Below are positions 53,057 to 61,221 of a stretch of 64,000 nucleotides of DNA, in pieces. Made by a program: the position numbers and the translations under genes. The DNA comes from Clostridia bacterium (GTDB lineage: Bacteria > Bacillota > Clostridia > Oscillospirales > Acutalibacteraceae): contig JAFSFY010000010.1 of the NCBI GenBank assembly GCA_017434985.1, forward strand, positions 1 through 64,000, written 5' to 3'. The notes under the pieces are model-generated. The model did no database searches. It was not told the DNA's origin and saw nothing but the letters and a program-made list of their open reading frames with translations. Each line of letters opens with the position of its first letter. The stretch's first letter is position 1.

Positions 53057-55408
53057 TTAGGCAATATCCGTGAGTTTCACGCGGCAGATCTCCACCACTT
53101 CTTTTTGCTTGGTGTACATAATGTAGAGATAGTCGCCTTCAATCACGAGTTGCGGATAGGCAAAGTAACCGCCTTTGGCCCAACCGTCTTGTTGCATTTC
53201 GTATTTCTCGTCTTGCAGAATGTAGGCTTTGTCAAAGTTGTAGCCGTCCTCCGAGATGTAGAGCGTCAACGGCCAACGCACGTCATAATACGGCGAGCCG
53301 ACCCACGCGATACGGCCATCGGGCAACGTGATGTGGGTGAACATCGTGTTGGCGGATTGCATATTGGTGGGATAGTATTCCGTCCAGGTCAAGCCTTCGT
53401 TCATGCTGGTGGCCGCCCAAACGTAACCGCTCTCACTGCGGCACATCAAGTGCAACACACCGTCGGGGCTCTGATAGTAGGACGTTTCGGTCAACTGACC
53501 CGGGCAACGCGCACGAGAAGAGGCAATCTGTTCGCTCGTCATTTGCGAACTGGTAATCGTATCGCGAGGATCCAGATCGTCGGTCGCCGCATAGTGAATA
53601 CGGAACCCGCTGATGGAGTAGAATTTCTTCGTGCCGTAGGGCGATTGTGCGAAGACGCTGTAACGGTTGAGACTGGTCACCCGCACCGGATCGGACCAGG
53701 TCGTGCCGTCTTCGGAATAGATGGCATATTGGCGGTTGATCTGATATTTCGCATCCTGCATACCGAGGAAGTTGCCGTCCGCGTCAAAGCTGGAACGCTC
53801 AAACTCGGTCACCGAGTAGTAGAAGCAGAGGGTATCACCCACCACCGAGAAGTTACCGATGATCTGCGTGGTCACTGCACCCATAGCGTTCAGATCACTC
53901 ACACCGGCCAATTGGTTGGTGGTGCCCATCGACGCGCTGGCGGGTTGCACAATCGTTTTCGCGGAGGACCAGTTGACAAAGTCGGTGCTGGTCGCATACA
54001 TCATCCGTTGACCCGGAGCGTCTTCATCCTTCACGCCGCGAGAGAAACCGGCATACCACGTGCCTTTGAAGTAGACCAAGCTGGGATGGTGCTTAAACGC
54101 ATAACGAGAAGAATAATCACTGATGATCGCCGTTTCCACGGGGATTTTGGTCATTTCGGAAGACAAGTTGTTGTTGATCTTCCACGCGTTATCTTTACCG
54201 TTTTGTTCAAACGCAGTGAGCGGTGCGGCCTCTTCCACTTCGGGGACTTCTTCACCGGCAAACGCATACGCGTCTTCCACCGTGCCGAACGCACCGATCC
54301 AGTCGACGTAGATACCGCGGTCGGTCGTCACGCCTGTGCCGCCGTAGGTAGGCAACATATTGCACATCATCGCGGTCCAATTGCCGATGAGGTAGGGGTT
54401 ATGTGCGTCGGACATATCCACGTAAATGATCTGCCAATCGGTGGTCGCTTCATACGTCATAGATTTACCGGTGATGGATTGTTGCCAGTTAATACGGCTG
54501 CCCATCTCGTTCATCACGTACCACATACGCTCGGATTCTTCGGTTCTCCAATAGAGACGGCCAAATTCGCAGTCAGCACGTTGCAGTTTCACGCGCATCG
54601 CCAGCACGGGATATTGCTTCACGCTGCCCTTGCCCGGGAAGGTGATGGCAATGGTGTTGCCTTCTTTGATACCGTTCTCCTTGGGTGTCAACAGCACGGA
54701 CGTTTGACCGTCCACCGTCGAAAACGCATAGTTCGTGTTGGTTTGCGCCGACAGACTGCTGACGGACGACGCACTCGTGATATCAAAGAACAGGTTGGTG
54801 TTGCGGCCTTGCATCCACTGTTGGATGTTGGAGGTAAATTTGGAAGCGCCGATGGCTTCGTACATCTCTTTCACGTTGGTGATCTGCACGTTGCCGTACA
54901 CGTCCACGGGATTACCGCTCGCATCTTGGCACAGCAAGTGCGCACGGGAACAAATGTCGGTCTTTTTGTTGTCTTGACCGACCGTGTTGACCAGCGCGGT
55001 GAAGACGTAGGTAACGTCGTTGCCGTTTTGCACGCGAGAGCGGCATTTGGTGACGGGGGTCTGCACCACTTTGTCCACGTTGCCGATCAAATCGACCGTC
55101 AGATCGTCGGGGTGCACGTAGGCGTTCACCAAGGTGTCGAGCGTCGCCGTGAGCACCGAAACGCTCACCACTTCGAGCTCTTGACCGCCGTAGGTGACGA
55201 CTTCTTTGCCGTCTTTGACGGTGGTTTTCAAGGTGTGATAGAAACGCAAGCCTTGCGTTTCATCGCTGTTGAGTGCGGTACGAATACCGGCCGACGTACA
55301 TTGCAAAGGCGAGTCTTCAACCGACTCGGCGATCGCCGCCGGCGTAAAAGTGGCAAACATACCGATCATCATCATAAGGGTCGTTACCAAGGATAATACA
55401 CGTTTCAT
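53057..55408 (-). CDS. Exported propeller protein (783 residues)
   Basis: A signal peptide (residues 1-28, ending PAAIAES) is followed by a roughly 150-residue domain with QGLRFYHTLKT and TNVKEMYEAIG, shared with the giant neighbour. A sandwich domain ending in WIGAFGTVEDAYAFAG follows, then the beta-propeller (FKHHPSLVYFKGTWYAGF, SEDGTTWSDP, ATSMNEGLTW) closing with TKQKEVVEICRVK. It corresponds to the C-terminal half of the 1370-residue protein, so one arose from the other by duplication with gain or loss of three domains. AAAAGGAG sets the ATG at 55408; an upstream extension has no ribosome site. Confidence 0.68.
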   Translation of the reverse strand: MKRVLSLVTTLMMMIGMFATFTPAAIAESVEDSPLQCTSAGIRTALNSDETQGLRFYHTLKTTVKDGKEVVTYGGQELEVVSVSVLTATLDTLVNAYVHPDDLTVDLIGNVDKVVQTPVTKCRSRVQNGNDVTYVFTALVNTVGQDNKKTDICSRAHLLCQDASGNPVDVYGNVQITNVKEMYEAIGASKFTSNIQQWMQGRNTNLFFDITSASSVSSLSAQTNTNYAFSTVDGQTSVLLTPKENGIKEGNTIAITFPGKGSVKQYPVLAMRVKLQRADCEFGRLYWRTEESERMWYVMNEMGSRINWQQSITGKSMTYEATTDWQIIYVDMSDAHNPYLIGNWTAMMCNMLPTYGGTGVTTDRGIYVDWIGAFGTVEDAYAFAGEEVPEVEEAAPLTAFEQNGKDNAWKINNNLSSEMTKIPVETAIISDYSSRYAFKHHPSLVYFKGTWYAGFSRGVKDEDAPGQRMMYATSTDFVNWSSAKTIVQPASASMGTTNQLAGVSDLNAMGAVTTQIIGNFSVVGDTLCFYYSVTEFERSSFDADGNFLGMQDAKYQINRQYAIYSEDGTTWSDPVRVTSLNRYSVFAQSPYGTKKFYSISGFRIHYAATDDLDPRDTITSSQMTSEQIASSRARCPGQLTETSYYQSPDGVLHLMCRSESGYVWAATSMNEGLTWTEYYPTNMQSANTMFTHITLPDGRIAWVGSPYYDVRWPLTLYISEDGYNFDKAYILQDEKYEMQQDGWAKGGYFAYPQLVIEGDYLYIMYTKQKEVVEICRVKLTDIA

Positions 55409-55439
55409 AACAGATTCTCCTTTTTTAAAAGTTAACCCA

Positions 55440-56990
55440 TTACAGGTCAGCAATCTTGATACGATGGATCTCCATCACTTCTTTTTGCTTGGAATGCAAT
55501 ACGTAGAGATATTGATCGTCCATCGTGACACGCGGATAACCGAAGCAACCACCCTTGGAATAGCCCGCTTGTTTCAGGTTGTAGCGTTCGTCACTGATGG
55601 TGTATGCTTTATCAAAGTTATAGCCATCTTCCGAAATATAAATATTGAGCGGCCATTGTTCCCATTGATTGGACTTGTTGTACGGGGTACCGATCGCGTA
55701 GATACGGCCGTCCGGCAACTCGCCCATCGGGAATTGGTTGTTGGAAGAGGAGAAGTTGGTGGGATACGCTTCGGTCCACGTCTCGCCGCCGTCATAGCTT
55801 TGCGAGAGATACATCACGCCCGCGTTGGTACGAGACATCATAAAGATCACGTTGTCTTTGGTATGATACCACGAAGACTCGGTGAAGATCGGGTTGCTCG
55901 GTTTGGGAGTATGGTTCTTAATACGCTCGCGAATGCGTTGCAACTGTTGATCGTCGTGTTGAGACGCTTCCCAGAAGAAACCGTCGGGCTCTTTGTCGGT
56001 GTAATAGAAGCGTGTACCCGACACACACAGCCAACGACCGAAGTAAGTTTGGCGGAGGGAGTCGTTGACAAGAGCGCCGCATTTTACGGGTTCGCTCCAA
56101 TTCACACCGTCTTCGGTGTAAGACATCCAACTGGTGGTGTTGCCCACAAAGTCATCACCGCCGCCTTTGAACTTGCCGTTGCTGTCAAACATCACAGGGC
56201 CATAGTCGTGCGCCATACCGGTGGCAAACAATTTACCGTTCGCCACGTACAAACCGCAGGGAATGATGGAGACTTTGGCTTTCACACCGTTGTACGTGTA
56301 GGTGCCGTCAAACGCATCAATGACGACTTTCGGCTCACTCCAGTCGAAGAAGTTGTCGCTGGATGCCACCGCCAACCGCTGACCGGGGAAATCTTCGCCG
56401 GTTTCGTGTTGCGAGAACATCGCGTAGATCTTGCCTTTGAACACCGCCACGCCGGGATGGTGAGTAAACGCCCACTCTTTGTTGAAGGTGGTCACCGCCG
56501 CGGTATCGTTCGGTATCTTCGCAAACACCTTGCCGTCCACATGGGTTACCTTTTTCGCCGCTTCTTCGGGCGTCATGGTGGGGGTGATCTTTTTGAAGGT
56601 GGTGGTGGTCACCTTGGTACGGCTGGGCGGCGTTTTCTTGGTGGTGGTGACAGTGGTCGGTTCGGTGACATCGACAACCGTGCCCGTCGTGGGGGCCTGT
56701 TCACTCGTCGTGGTCGTCTTATTCACGGTGCGGTAGGTGACCTTCGTCGTGGTGGTCGCCTTGGTGGTTTCTTTTTTCGTTGTGGTGGATTTCTTCGAAC
56801 CCGTAGTTTCGTCTTGCTGTACCGAAGTGGAGGTTTCTTCCTCTTCGGTGGTCGTCGTGGCTTCTGCCGTCGTGGTGGTTTCTGCGGTGGTGGTCGTCGT
56901 GGCATCCGTGTCACCGTTATCACCACAACCGGTGAGCATCGCCAACGACAACGCCGCCGCCAAAATCGCCGCAAACAAACGAATTTTCAT
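55440..56990 (-). CDS. Propeller lipoprotein with Thr-rich linker (516 residues)
   Basis: The lipobox LTGC has its Cys at residue 22. Residues about 28-140 are a low-complexity stretch rich in Thr, Glu and Lys (TTTTAETTTT, KKETTKATTTT), a flexible stalk that may be glycosylated. The rest is a beta-propeller (WAFTHHPGVAVFKGKIYAMF, FFDWSEPK, TEDGVNWSEP and the Asp box SYDGGETW), closing SKQKEVMEIHRIK. It lacks the sandwich domain. The protein would be anchored in the outer leaflet beside the sugar-binding lipoprotein, whose gene lies upstream. It is 31 bp before the next exported gene. Confidence 0.68.
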   Translation of the reverse strand: MKIRLFAAILAAALSLAMLTGCGDNGDTDATTTTTAETTTTAEATTTTEEEETSTSVQQDETTGSKKSTTTKKETTKATTTTKVTYRTVNKTTTTSEQAPTTGTVVDVTEPTTVTTTKKTPPSRTKVTTTTFKKITPTMTPEEAAKKVTHVDGKVFAKIPNDTAAVTTFNKEWAFTHHPGVAVFKGKIYAMFSQHETGEDFPGQRLAVASSDNFFDWSEPKVVIDAFDGTYTYNGVKAKVSIIPCGLYVANGKLFATGMAHDYGPVMFDSNGKFKGGGDDFVGNTTSWMSYTEDGVNWSEPVKCGALVNDSLRQTYFGRWLCVSGTRFYYTDKEPDGFFWEASQHDDQQLQRIRERIKNHTPKPSNPIFTESSWYHTKDNVIFMMSRTNAGVMYLSQSYDGGETWTEAYPTNFSSSNNQFPMGELPDGRIYAIGTPYNKSNQWEQWPLNIYISEDGYNFDKAYTISDERYNLKQAGYSKGGCFGYPRVTMDDQYLYVLHSKQKEVMEIHRIKIADL

Positions 56991-57053
56991 GCAACCATTC
57001 CTTTCTGTATATGTTTCAAAAAATTATCAACGTAACAATTACGAATAGCGAGC

Positions 57054-57179
57054 CGATGTGGGCATCGCCCTCTTACTCTGGGCGGGGACGATGGCCACAT
57101 CGTCCCACATAGGCACCGCCGTGCCGTAATAATCGTTTTGCCGAGGCGGCTCCCGATGCCCCCTTGCGGGGGCATCGGG
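57054..57179 (-). promoter_or_regulatory. Three hairpins in the spacer after the sugar-binding protein gene
   Basis: The stems are CGATG/CATCG (57054-57067), GGGACGATG/CATCGTCCC (57085-57106) and a 12-bp CCCGATGCCCCC stem (57152-57179) whose minus-strand RNA loop is GCAA, a GNRA tetraloop. There is no terminal T-run. They probably protect or separate the abundant solute-binding-protein message from downstream genes. The rest of this roughly 240-bp spacer shows nothing else. Confidence 0.5.
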
Positions 57180-57229
57180 GTCGCCGAGTTGACAAGGTGC
57201 GAACGAAGAACGTTCGCTTTCAGTCGTAT

Positions 57230-59098
57230 TTACGCGTTACACGCTTTGAGGAGGTCTTCGATACCCATCGCTTTGAGGTCGTTCACGAAGGTGTCGTACT
57301 CGCTCATCGGGCGGTTGCCCTTGATGAAGGACACGATCTGGTTGCGGATGTACACCTGAATGGTGTCAAAACGCTGGACCATCGTGGCTTCCACGTCGGG
57401 AGTGAGCGGGAGATAGTTTTGGCCGTAGCCTTCCGCCACCGCTTTGTCATAGTCGCGCACCCAAGGATGAGTGGCTTCCCAACTATCGTCCGAATATTCT
57501 TCAAAATCTTCCCAATCCCAATCTTGAATGTTCATCGCCGGAGCAAAGCAGAGCTGACCGATACCGACGTTGGACATCCATTGATATTGATAGTCAGCTT
57601 TGTCGGCATATTTTTGCCACACAGACTTCGGCACGTAGGGGTTGCCGTCTTTGTCGGTCTTGTAGGTCTCGCCGAGTTTGCCGTAGCAGTTGGTCGCCGC
57701 ACCCTCGTCGGTGTAGCACCAATCCATAAAGAACAGCAGTTCGTCAATGTGGTGGGCTTGCGCGCCGATGAAGTACATTTGCGAATAGTTGGTGGATTCC
57801 GACCAATAGATGGTGGACTTCTTGTTGTTGTTCAAGTGGCTCTTCATATCGGAGATGCAAATGAAACCGGACTCTTTTTTGGTTTGTTGCAACTGCTGAT
57901 TCGCCTTGAAGGTCGGAGGACCGTTGTCGATGGTGAAGAACGCTTTGGACGCGGTCGACAAGCTCATCCAGTTGGCGTCACTGGACTGATCGAAGTTTTG
58001 GTCCAAAATGCCTTCGTCATAGCAATCCTTCATAAATTGGAGGATGTTCTTGTATTTCGCCGCGTTGAGCACGCCGCATTCCCATTTCGCCGCTTCCGCG
58101 TTGTAGTACACGTTGTAGCGTTGGCCGAGTTGCGCGCTCCAGTATTCCAAAATGTTGGTCAAACCACGGGACGCGTAGGGTTGGCTGTCGGGATATTTCT
58201 TCTTGAGGACTTTCATCGCCTCAAACCACTCTTTCCAGGTGGTGGGGCATTTGATGTTGTTGTCTTCCAAAATATCCACGCGGAGGTAAGAGCCCAAGTA
58301 GGCGCTCTCATAGCCGCCCCATTCCGCCTGCGCAAAACCGTACAAACGGCCGCCGGTGGAATATTGCATCAGATCGTTCCAGCGATCTTTCACCATCGCG
58401 TAGTAGTGGGGCGTGTCGGTCTTGATGCGATCGGTCAGATCGTAGAACAGCGAGGTCTTGTAGGTGCGGAATTGGGTGTTGCCGAGGTAAGAAATATCAT
58501 AGAACTTACCCGAAGCGGCCGCCGCCATCAATTTGGTTTGGGCAGAAGCGCCTTCACCGATATCAATGTCAAATTCCACGTTGGTGAGCTCGTAAAGCGC
58601 ATCCCATTTCGGTGCATCCGTCTTGATGGGTTGATACGCGTGCTCGGTCATATACAACGACCATTTCATCGTCTCGTCAAGCGGCATCGAGAGATCGATC
58701 GCCGAAGTAGGAGTCGTTTGACCGTCTTTCTTCGTGGTCGCGGTATTTTTCTTGGTGGTGCCATCTTTTTTCGTGGTGGTGGTCACCTTTTTCGTGGTGC
58801 TTTTCTTGCCACCGATGATGACCTTTTTGGTCGTTTTGGTGGTTTTTTGCGTTTTACCGTTTTCGTCGGTCACGACCGTTTCTTCTTCGGAAGGATCGGT
58901 CTCTTCCTCGCCGGAAGGATCGGTCACGTCATCACCCGAAGGATCGGTCACGTCGTCACCGGAAGGATCGGTGTCGGCTTGAGAGGTCGTGGTGGTCGTC
59001 GTGGTATCGTCGTCCGGCGTATCAGAGGGTTTGCAACCCGCAAACAGCGACAACGAGAGAAGCGCCGCCAACACAACGGCTAAGATGCGCAGTTTCAT
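57230..59098 (-). CDS. ABC-type sugar-binding lipoprotein with long repeat-bearing linker
   Basis: This is a 622-residue lipoprotein. The lipobox LFAGC has its Cys at residue 22. Residues about 25-145 are low complexity: Thr runs, three or more copies of an eight-residue TDPSGDDV-like repeat, then a Lys-Thr-rich stretch (TTKK). The remaining roughly 460 residues look like a family 1-type extracellular solute-binding protein (LKKKYPDSQPYASRG, FFTIDNGPPTF, HIDELLFFMDWCYTDEGA). It would capture oligosaccharide for an ABC importer, but no permease genes are in the window. The start is set by AGGAAG and by the signal peptide; extra upstream codons cover the promoter. It is first gene of the long propeller operon. 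Confidence 0.8.
   Translation of the reverse strand: MKLRILAVVLAALLSLSLFAGCKPSDTPDDDTTTTTTTSQADTDPSGDDVTDPSGDDVTDPSGEEETDPSEEETVVTDENGKTQKTTKTTKKVIIGGKKSTTKKVTTTTKKDGTTKKNTATTKKDGQTTPTSAIDLSMPLDETMKWSLYMTEHAYQPIKTDAPKWDALYELTNVEFDIDIGEGASAQTKLMAAAASGKFYDISYLGNTQFRTYKTSLFYDLTDRIKTDTPHYYAMVKDRWNDLMQYSTGGRLYGFAQAEWGGYESAYLGSYLRVDILEDNNIKCPTTWKEWFEAMKVLKKKYPDSQPYASRGLTNILEYWSAQLGQRYNVYYNAEAAKWECGVLNAAKYKNILQFMKDCYDEGILDQNFDQSSDANWMSLSTASKAFFTIDNGPPTFKANQQLQQTKKESGFICISDMKSHLNNNKKSTIYWSESTNYSQMYFIGAQAHHIDELLFFMDWCYTDEGAATNCYGKLGETYKTDKDGNPYVPKSVWQKYADKADYQYQWMSNVGIGQLCFAPAMNIQDWDWEDFEEYSDDSWEATHPWVRDYDKAVAEGYGQNYLPLTPDVEATMVQRFDTIQVYIRNQIVSFIKGNRPMSEYDTFVNDLKAMGIEDLLKACNA
58889..58978. repeat. 24-bp tandem repeat within the linker of the sugar-binding protein
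   Basis: Units start at 58889, 58913, 58937 and 58961 and share GAAGGATCGGT. They encode the TDPSG-type repeat. The partial fourth unit and imperfect sites suggest slippage-driven length change in the stalk. Confidence 0.8.
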
Positions 59099-59159
59099 AC
59101 GGTCTTTCTTCCTTTCTTTTTTGTCACGTACCAAAGGAACACGATATTCCTTCGTATGT

Positions 59160-59218
59160 ATTATACAACATTTTTTGCGCCGATTCTCTTGTATTTTCGG
59201 CGTAAAGTGTGGTATAAT
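59160..59218. promoter_or_regulatory. Divergent promoter region of the propeller operon and AraC gene
   Basis: The plus strand has TTGTAT (59189-59194), 18 bp, TATAAT (59213-59218) for the AraC gene. The minus strand has TATAAT at 59160-59165 for the sugar-binding-protein operon, with no good -35 box, as expected for an activator-dependent promoter. Confidence 0.6.
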
Positions 59219-59238
59219 CGGCAAAAGGGAGTGATTGT

Positions 59239-60057
59239 ATGCCGCGAATTGATAAACAATGGAGTGGGTCCTTGTTTGCCGGTACCGTGCCGTTTCACAT
59301 CCAGCGGTGCACCCATACCGAACCGCTCGACGTGGATCGCGTCCAAATGCACCAACACGATACGTTTGAGTTGTTCGTCAACATTACGGGCGACGCCTCG
59401 TTTTTGTCCAACGATCGTGTGTATTTTCTGGCACGCGGCGACGTGTTCATTGCGCGCCCGCGCGAACCGCATCACTGCGTGTATCACCACGTGATGCCGC
59501 ACGAGCATTATGCCCTCTTGTTCGACGCGGCCGCCTGCCTCGATGTGGTGGAATTTGCGATCAACGACCCCTCGTGTTGTTGCTTTTTCCCCGCTGAGGA
59601 ACATAAAGAAGAGATCCTCACCCTGTGCGAATCGCTGTTGCAACCCGACCTGCCCCACTGCGACCGCCATTATTTCTTTTTGCGGCTGTTATACCTGCTC
59701 AAGCACGCCGCACGAGAACCGTTGGACGTGACACAAAAACTGCCCTCTGACGTGATCCGTATGTTGACCTTTATCGAAGACCGGCTGGACACCTCGTTCA
59801 CCATCGCCGAGATGGCCAAAGTGTTATACACCAGCCAAAGCAACGTGGAACGGCAATTCAAAAAGCACCTGCATATGACCCCGCTGTCGTATGTGCAAAA
59901 GCGCAAGTTGCAACTCGCCGCCACACTGTTACAGGAGGGGACTTCCGTTTCGGACGCCGCCCTTTCGGTGGGATTTGCCGACCTGTCGTATTTTATACAA
60001 TTATTTAAGCAGCACTACGGCGTAACCCCGCGCCGTTACAAGCAACACGATAAATAA
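59239..60057 (+). CDS. AraC-family regulator, probable activator of the propeller operon
   Basis: This is a 272-residue protein. The N-terminal cupin (residues about 20-95) has QMHQHDTFELFVNITGD and ARPREPHHCVYHHV, the sugar-sensing pattern. Residues about 170-270 carry the two helix-turn-helix motifs (MAKVLYTSQSNVERQFKK; AALSVGFADLSYFIQLFKQ) and end GVTPRRYKQ. It is divergent from the sugar-binding-protein gene across a 140-bp space. It probably activates the whole set of propeller genes when a cytosolic glycan product is present. GGGAGTG precedes the ATG. Confidence 0.86.
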   Translation: MPRIDKQWSGSLFAGTVPFHIQRCTHTEPLDVDRVQMHQHDTFELFVNITGDASFLSNDRVYFLARGDVFIARPREPHHCVYHHVMPHEHYALLFDAAACLDVVEFAINDPSCCCFFPAEEHKEEILTLCESLLQPDLPHCDRHYFFLRLLYLLKHAAREPLDVTQKLPSDVIRMLTFIEDRLDTSFTIAEMAKVLYTSQSNVERQFKKHLHMTPLSYVQKRKLQLAATLLQEGTSVSDAALSVGFADLSYFIQLFKQHYGVTPRRYKQHDK

Positions 60058-60117
60058 TGCCGTCCCGTTGCGGGAGGCGCAACATGACACGTCCTCTCTC
60101 TTATGGTGCTTGTCAAC

Positions 60118-60546
60118 CTACACGCGCTCCACTCGACAAGTTACGTCCCATTTTGCGGTGTTGCCGCTGTAACGCCCGTAGTTTTCCCGAACGGTGATAA
60201 CGGTAGATACCATAACTCCGTCTTGTAATTCCACGATCAAGCGACCACTGCCAACATCGGGACATTTGTCCCGTTCGGTAATCACCGTCTCAACCTCCAT
60301 CTGTTTGATTGTCCCGTGCGGAACCGTCCACAGTTGACCGCTATACACCACTTCTCCCTCACACATATACCGTTTACTCCATTCCTCACCCACAGAATCA
60401 TTGGTTACCAGTTCGGCGGTAATAATCAATTGATACACATCATCCGCCGGCGTTGACGGGATTACGGTTGCTTCCTTTTGGGGAACATCGCATCCACAGA
60501 ACCCTACCATTACTGCTAAAAAAATCGGCCACCATTTTTTCATCAA
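60118..60546 (-). CDS. Hypothetical lipoprotein
   Basis: This is a 142-residue protein with a short signal ending GFCGC (Cys at residue 19 by the first ATG), so it is membrane-anchored. The mature part is predicted beta-rich, with no recognised domain. Two ATGs stand in tandem; either could start it. It is a single gene, divergent from a small XRE regulator. A functional link between the two is possible but unproven. Confidence 0.55.
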   Translation of the reverse strand: MMKKWWPIFLAVMVGFCGCDVPQKEATVIPSTPADDVYQLIITAELVTNDSVGEEWSKRYMCEGEVVYSGQLWTVPHGTIKQMEVETVITERDKCPDVGSGRLIVELQDGVMVSTVITVRENYGRYSGNTAKWDVTCRVERV

Positions 60547-60639
60547 ACATCCCTTCTCCCATCTATTTTACTATCACCTGACGGTAAAATCAATACTATT
60601 GTTTGGTAGTACGTATACTTAATTTTGAGGTGACGGTAT

Positions 60640-60858
60640 ATGTACTATCCACGATTGCGTGACCTGCGCGAGGATCACGATATGGCACAAAAAGAAATAG
60701 CAGCGGTTTTGGGGATCGACCAACGGGTATACAGCACTTATGAAACCGGCAAACGGGAGATCCCGACTCATCATCTGCTTACCCTTGCCGAATTCTATAA
60801 AACATCGGTCGATTATCTGCTTGGCAGAACCAACGACCCCGCGTGGACCAAAAAATGA
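60640..60858 (+). CDS. Small XRE-family helix-turn-helix regulator
   Basis: This is a 72-residue protein that is entirely an HTH_3 domain: LRDLREDHDMAQKEIAAVLGI, QRVYSTYETGKREIPTHHLL and LAEFYKTSVDYLLGRT, the common clostridial form. Such single-domain proteins often regulate themselves or a neighbour. No ligand domain is present. Tightly spaced GAGGTGACGG precedes the ATG. Confidence 0.85.
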   Translation: MYYPRLRDLREDHDMAQKEIAAVLGIDQRVYSTYETGKREIPTHHLLTLAEFYKTSVDYLLGRTNDPAWTKK

Positions 60859-60886
60859 TCCGTCAAACGACTGTCTTCACAAACGC

Positions 60887-60915
60887 TTGACATCCCAAAA
60901 AAAATGTGCTACACT
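60887..60915 (+). promoter_or_regulatory. Promoter of the T-box leader
   Basis: TTGACA (60887-60892), 17 bp, TACACT (60910-60915), directly ahead of the T-box. Confidence 0.85.
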
Positions 60916-60921
60916 ACCATA

Positions 60922-61213
60922 AACCGATGAGAAAGAGTAAGTAACACGCCACAGACGTTTCAGAGAGCCGTCGGTCGCTGCGAGGCGGTACGAAGGTGAC
61001 GTGCGAATGGGCTTTCGAGGGCAAGCCGAACGGGAGTGGTCCCTTGTAGGTGCGTCGGAGACTGCACTCCGTTACCAAACGCAAGTGTATGTTTGTACAC
61101 AACGAGTGGACGCTGTCGCGTCAAGCCGGGTGGCACCGCAAGAGTATTCTCTTGTCCCTGCAAAGAACCATCTTTGGGGGATAGGAGTTTTTTATTTCCC
61201 CCACAAAGGAGCC
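60922..61213 (+). promoter_or_regulatory. T-box riboswitch, tryptophan-type
   Basis: The order of conserved pieces is right: GATGAGAAAGAGTAAG at the 5' base of Stem I, CAGAGAGCCG, the distal loops, the T-box core GGGTGGCACCGC (61128-61139) with the TGGC bulge that pairs with the uncharged tRNA end, then a terminator-type hairpin (CCC-x-x-CAAAGA and TCTTTG-GGG) and a T-run. TGG at 61008-61010 (in GCGAATGGGC) is the likely specifier codon, so uncharged tRNA-Trp would switch on the TrpB-like gene. The specifier position is read by analogy. Confidence 0.88.
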
Positions 61214-61221
61214 TGATCATT

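Noticed and set aside
53105-55396. Plus-strand open frame of about 760 codons opposite an exported propeller gene
   Set aside because: Its His/Val/Arg-rich composition is typical of antisense reading of this codon use. The minus-strand frame has clear paralogues in the window.
58889-58978. Short regular repeats as a CRISPR array
   Set aside because: The units are contiguous 24-bp in-frame coding repeats without spacers, inside a lipoprotein linker.
57164-59083. Plus-strand open frame opposite the sugar-binding lipoprotein
   Set aside because: It is an antisense shadow; the opposite strand has a lipobox and solute-binding-protein motifs.
61036-61221. In-frame N-terminal extension of the TrpB2 gene
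   Set aside because: This segment is the T-box leader, including the conserved GGGTGGCACCGC core, and the true ATG has its own ribosome site.
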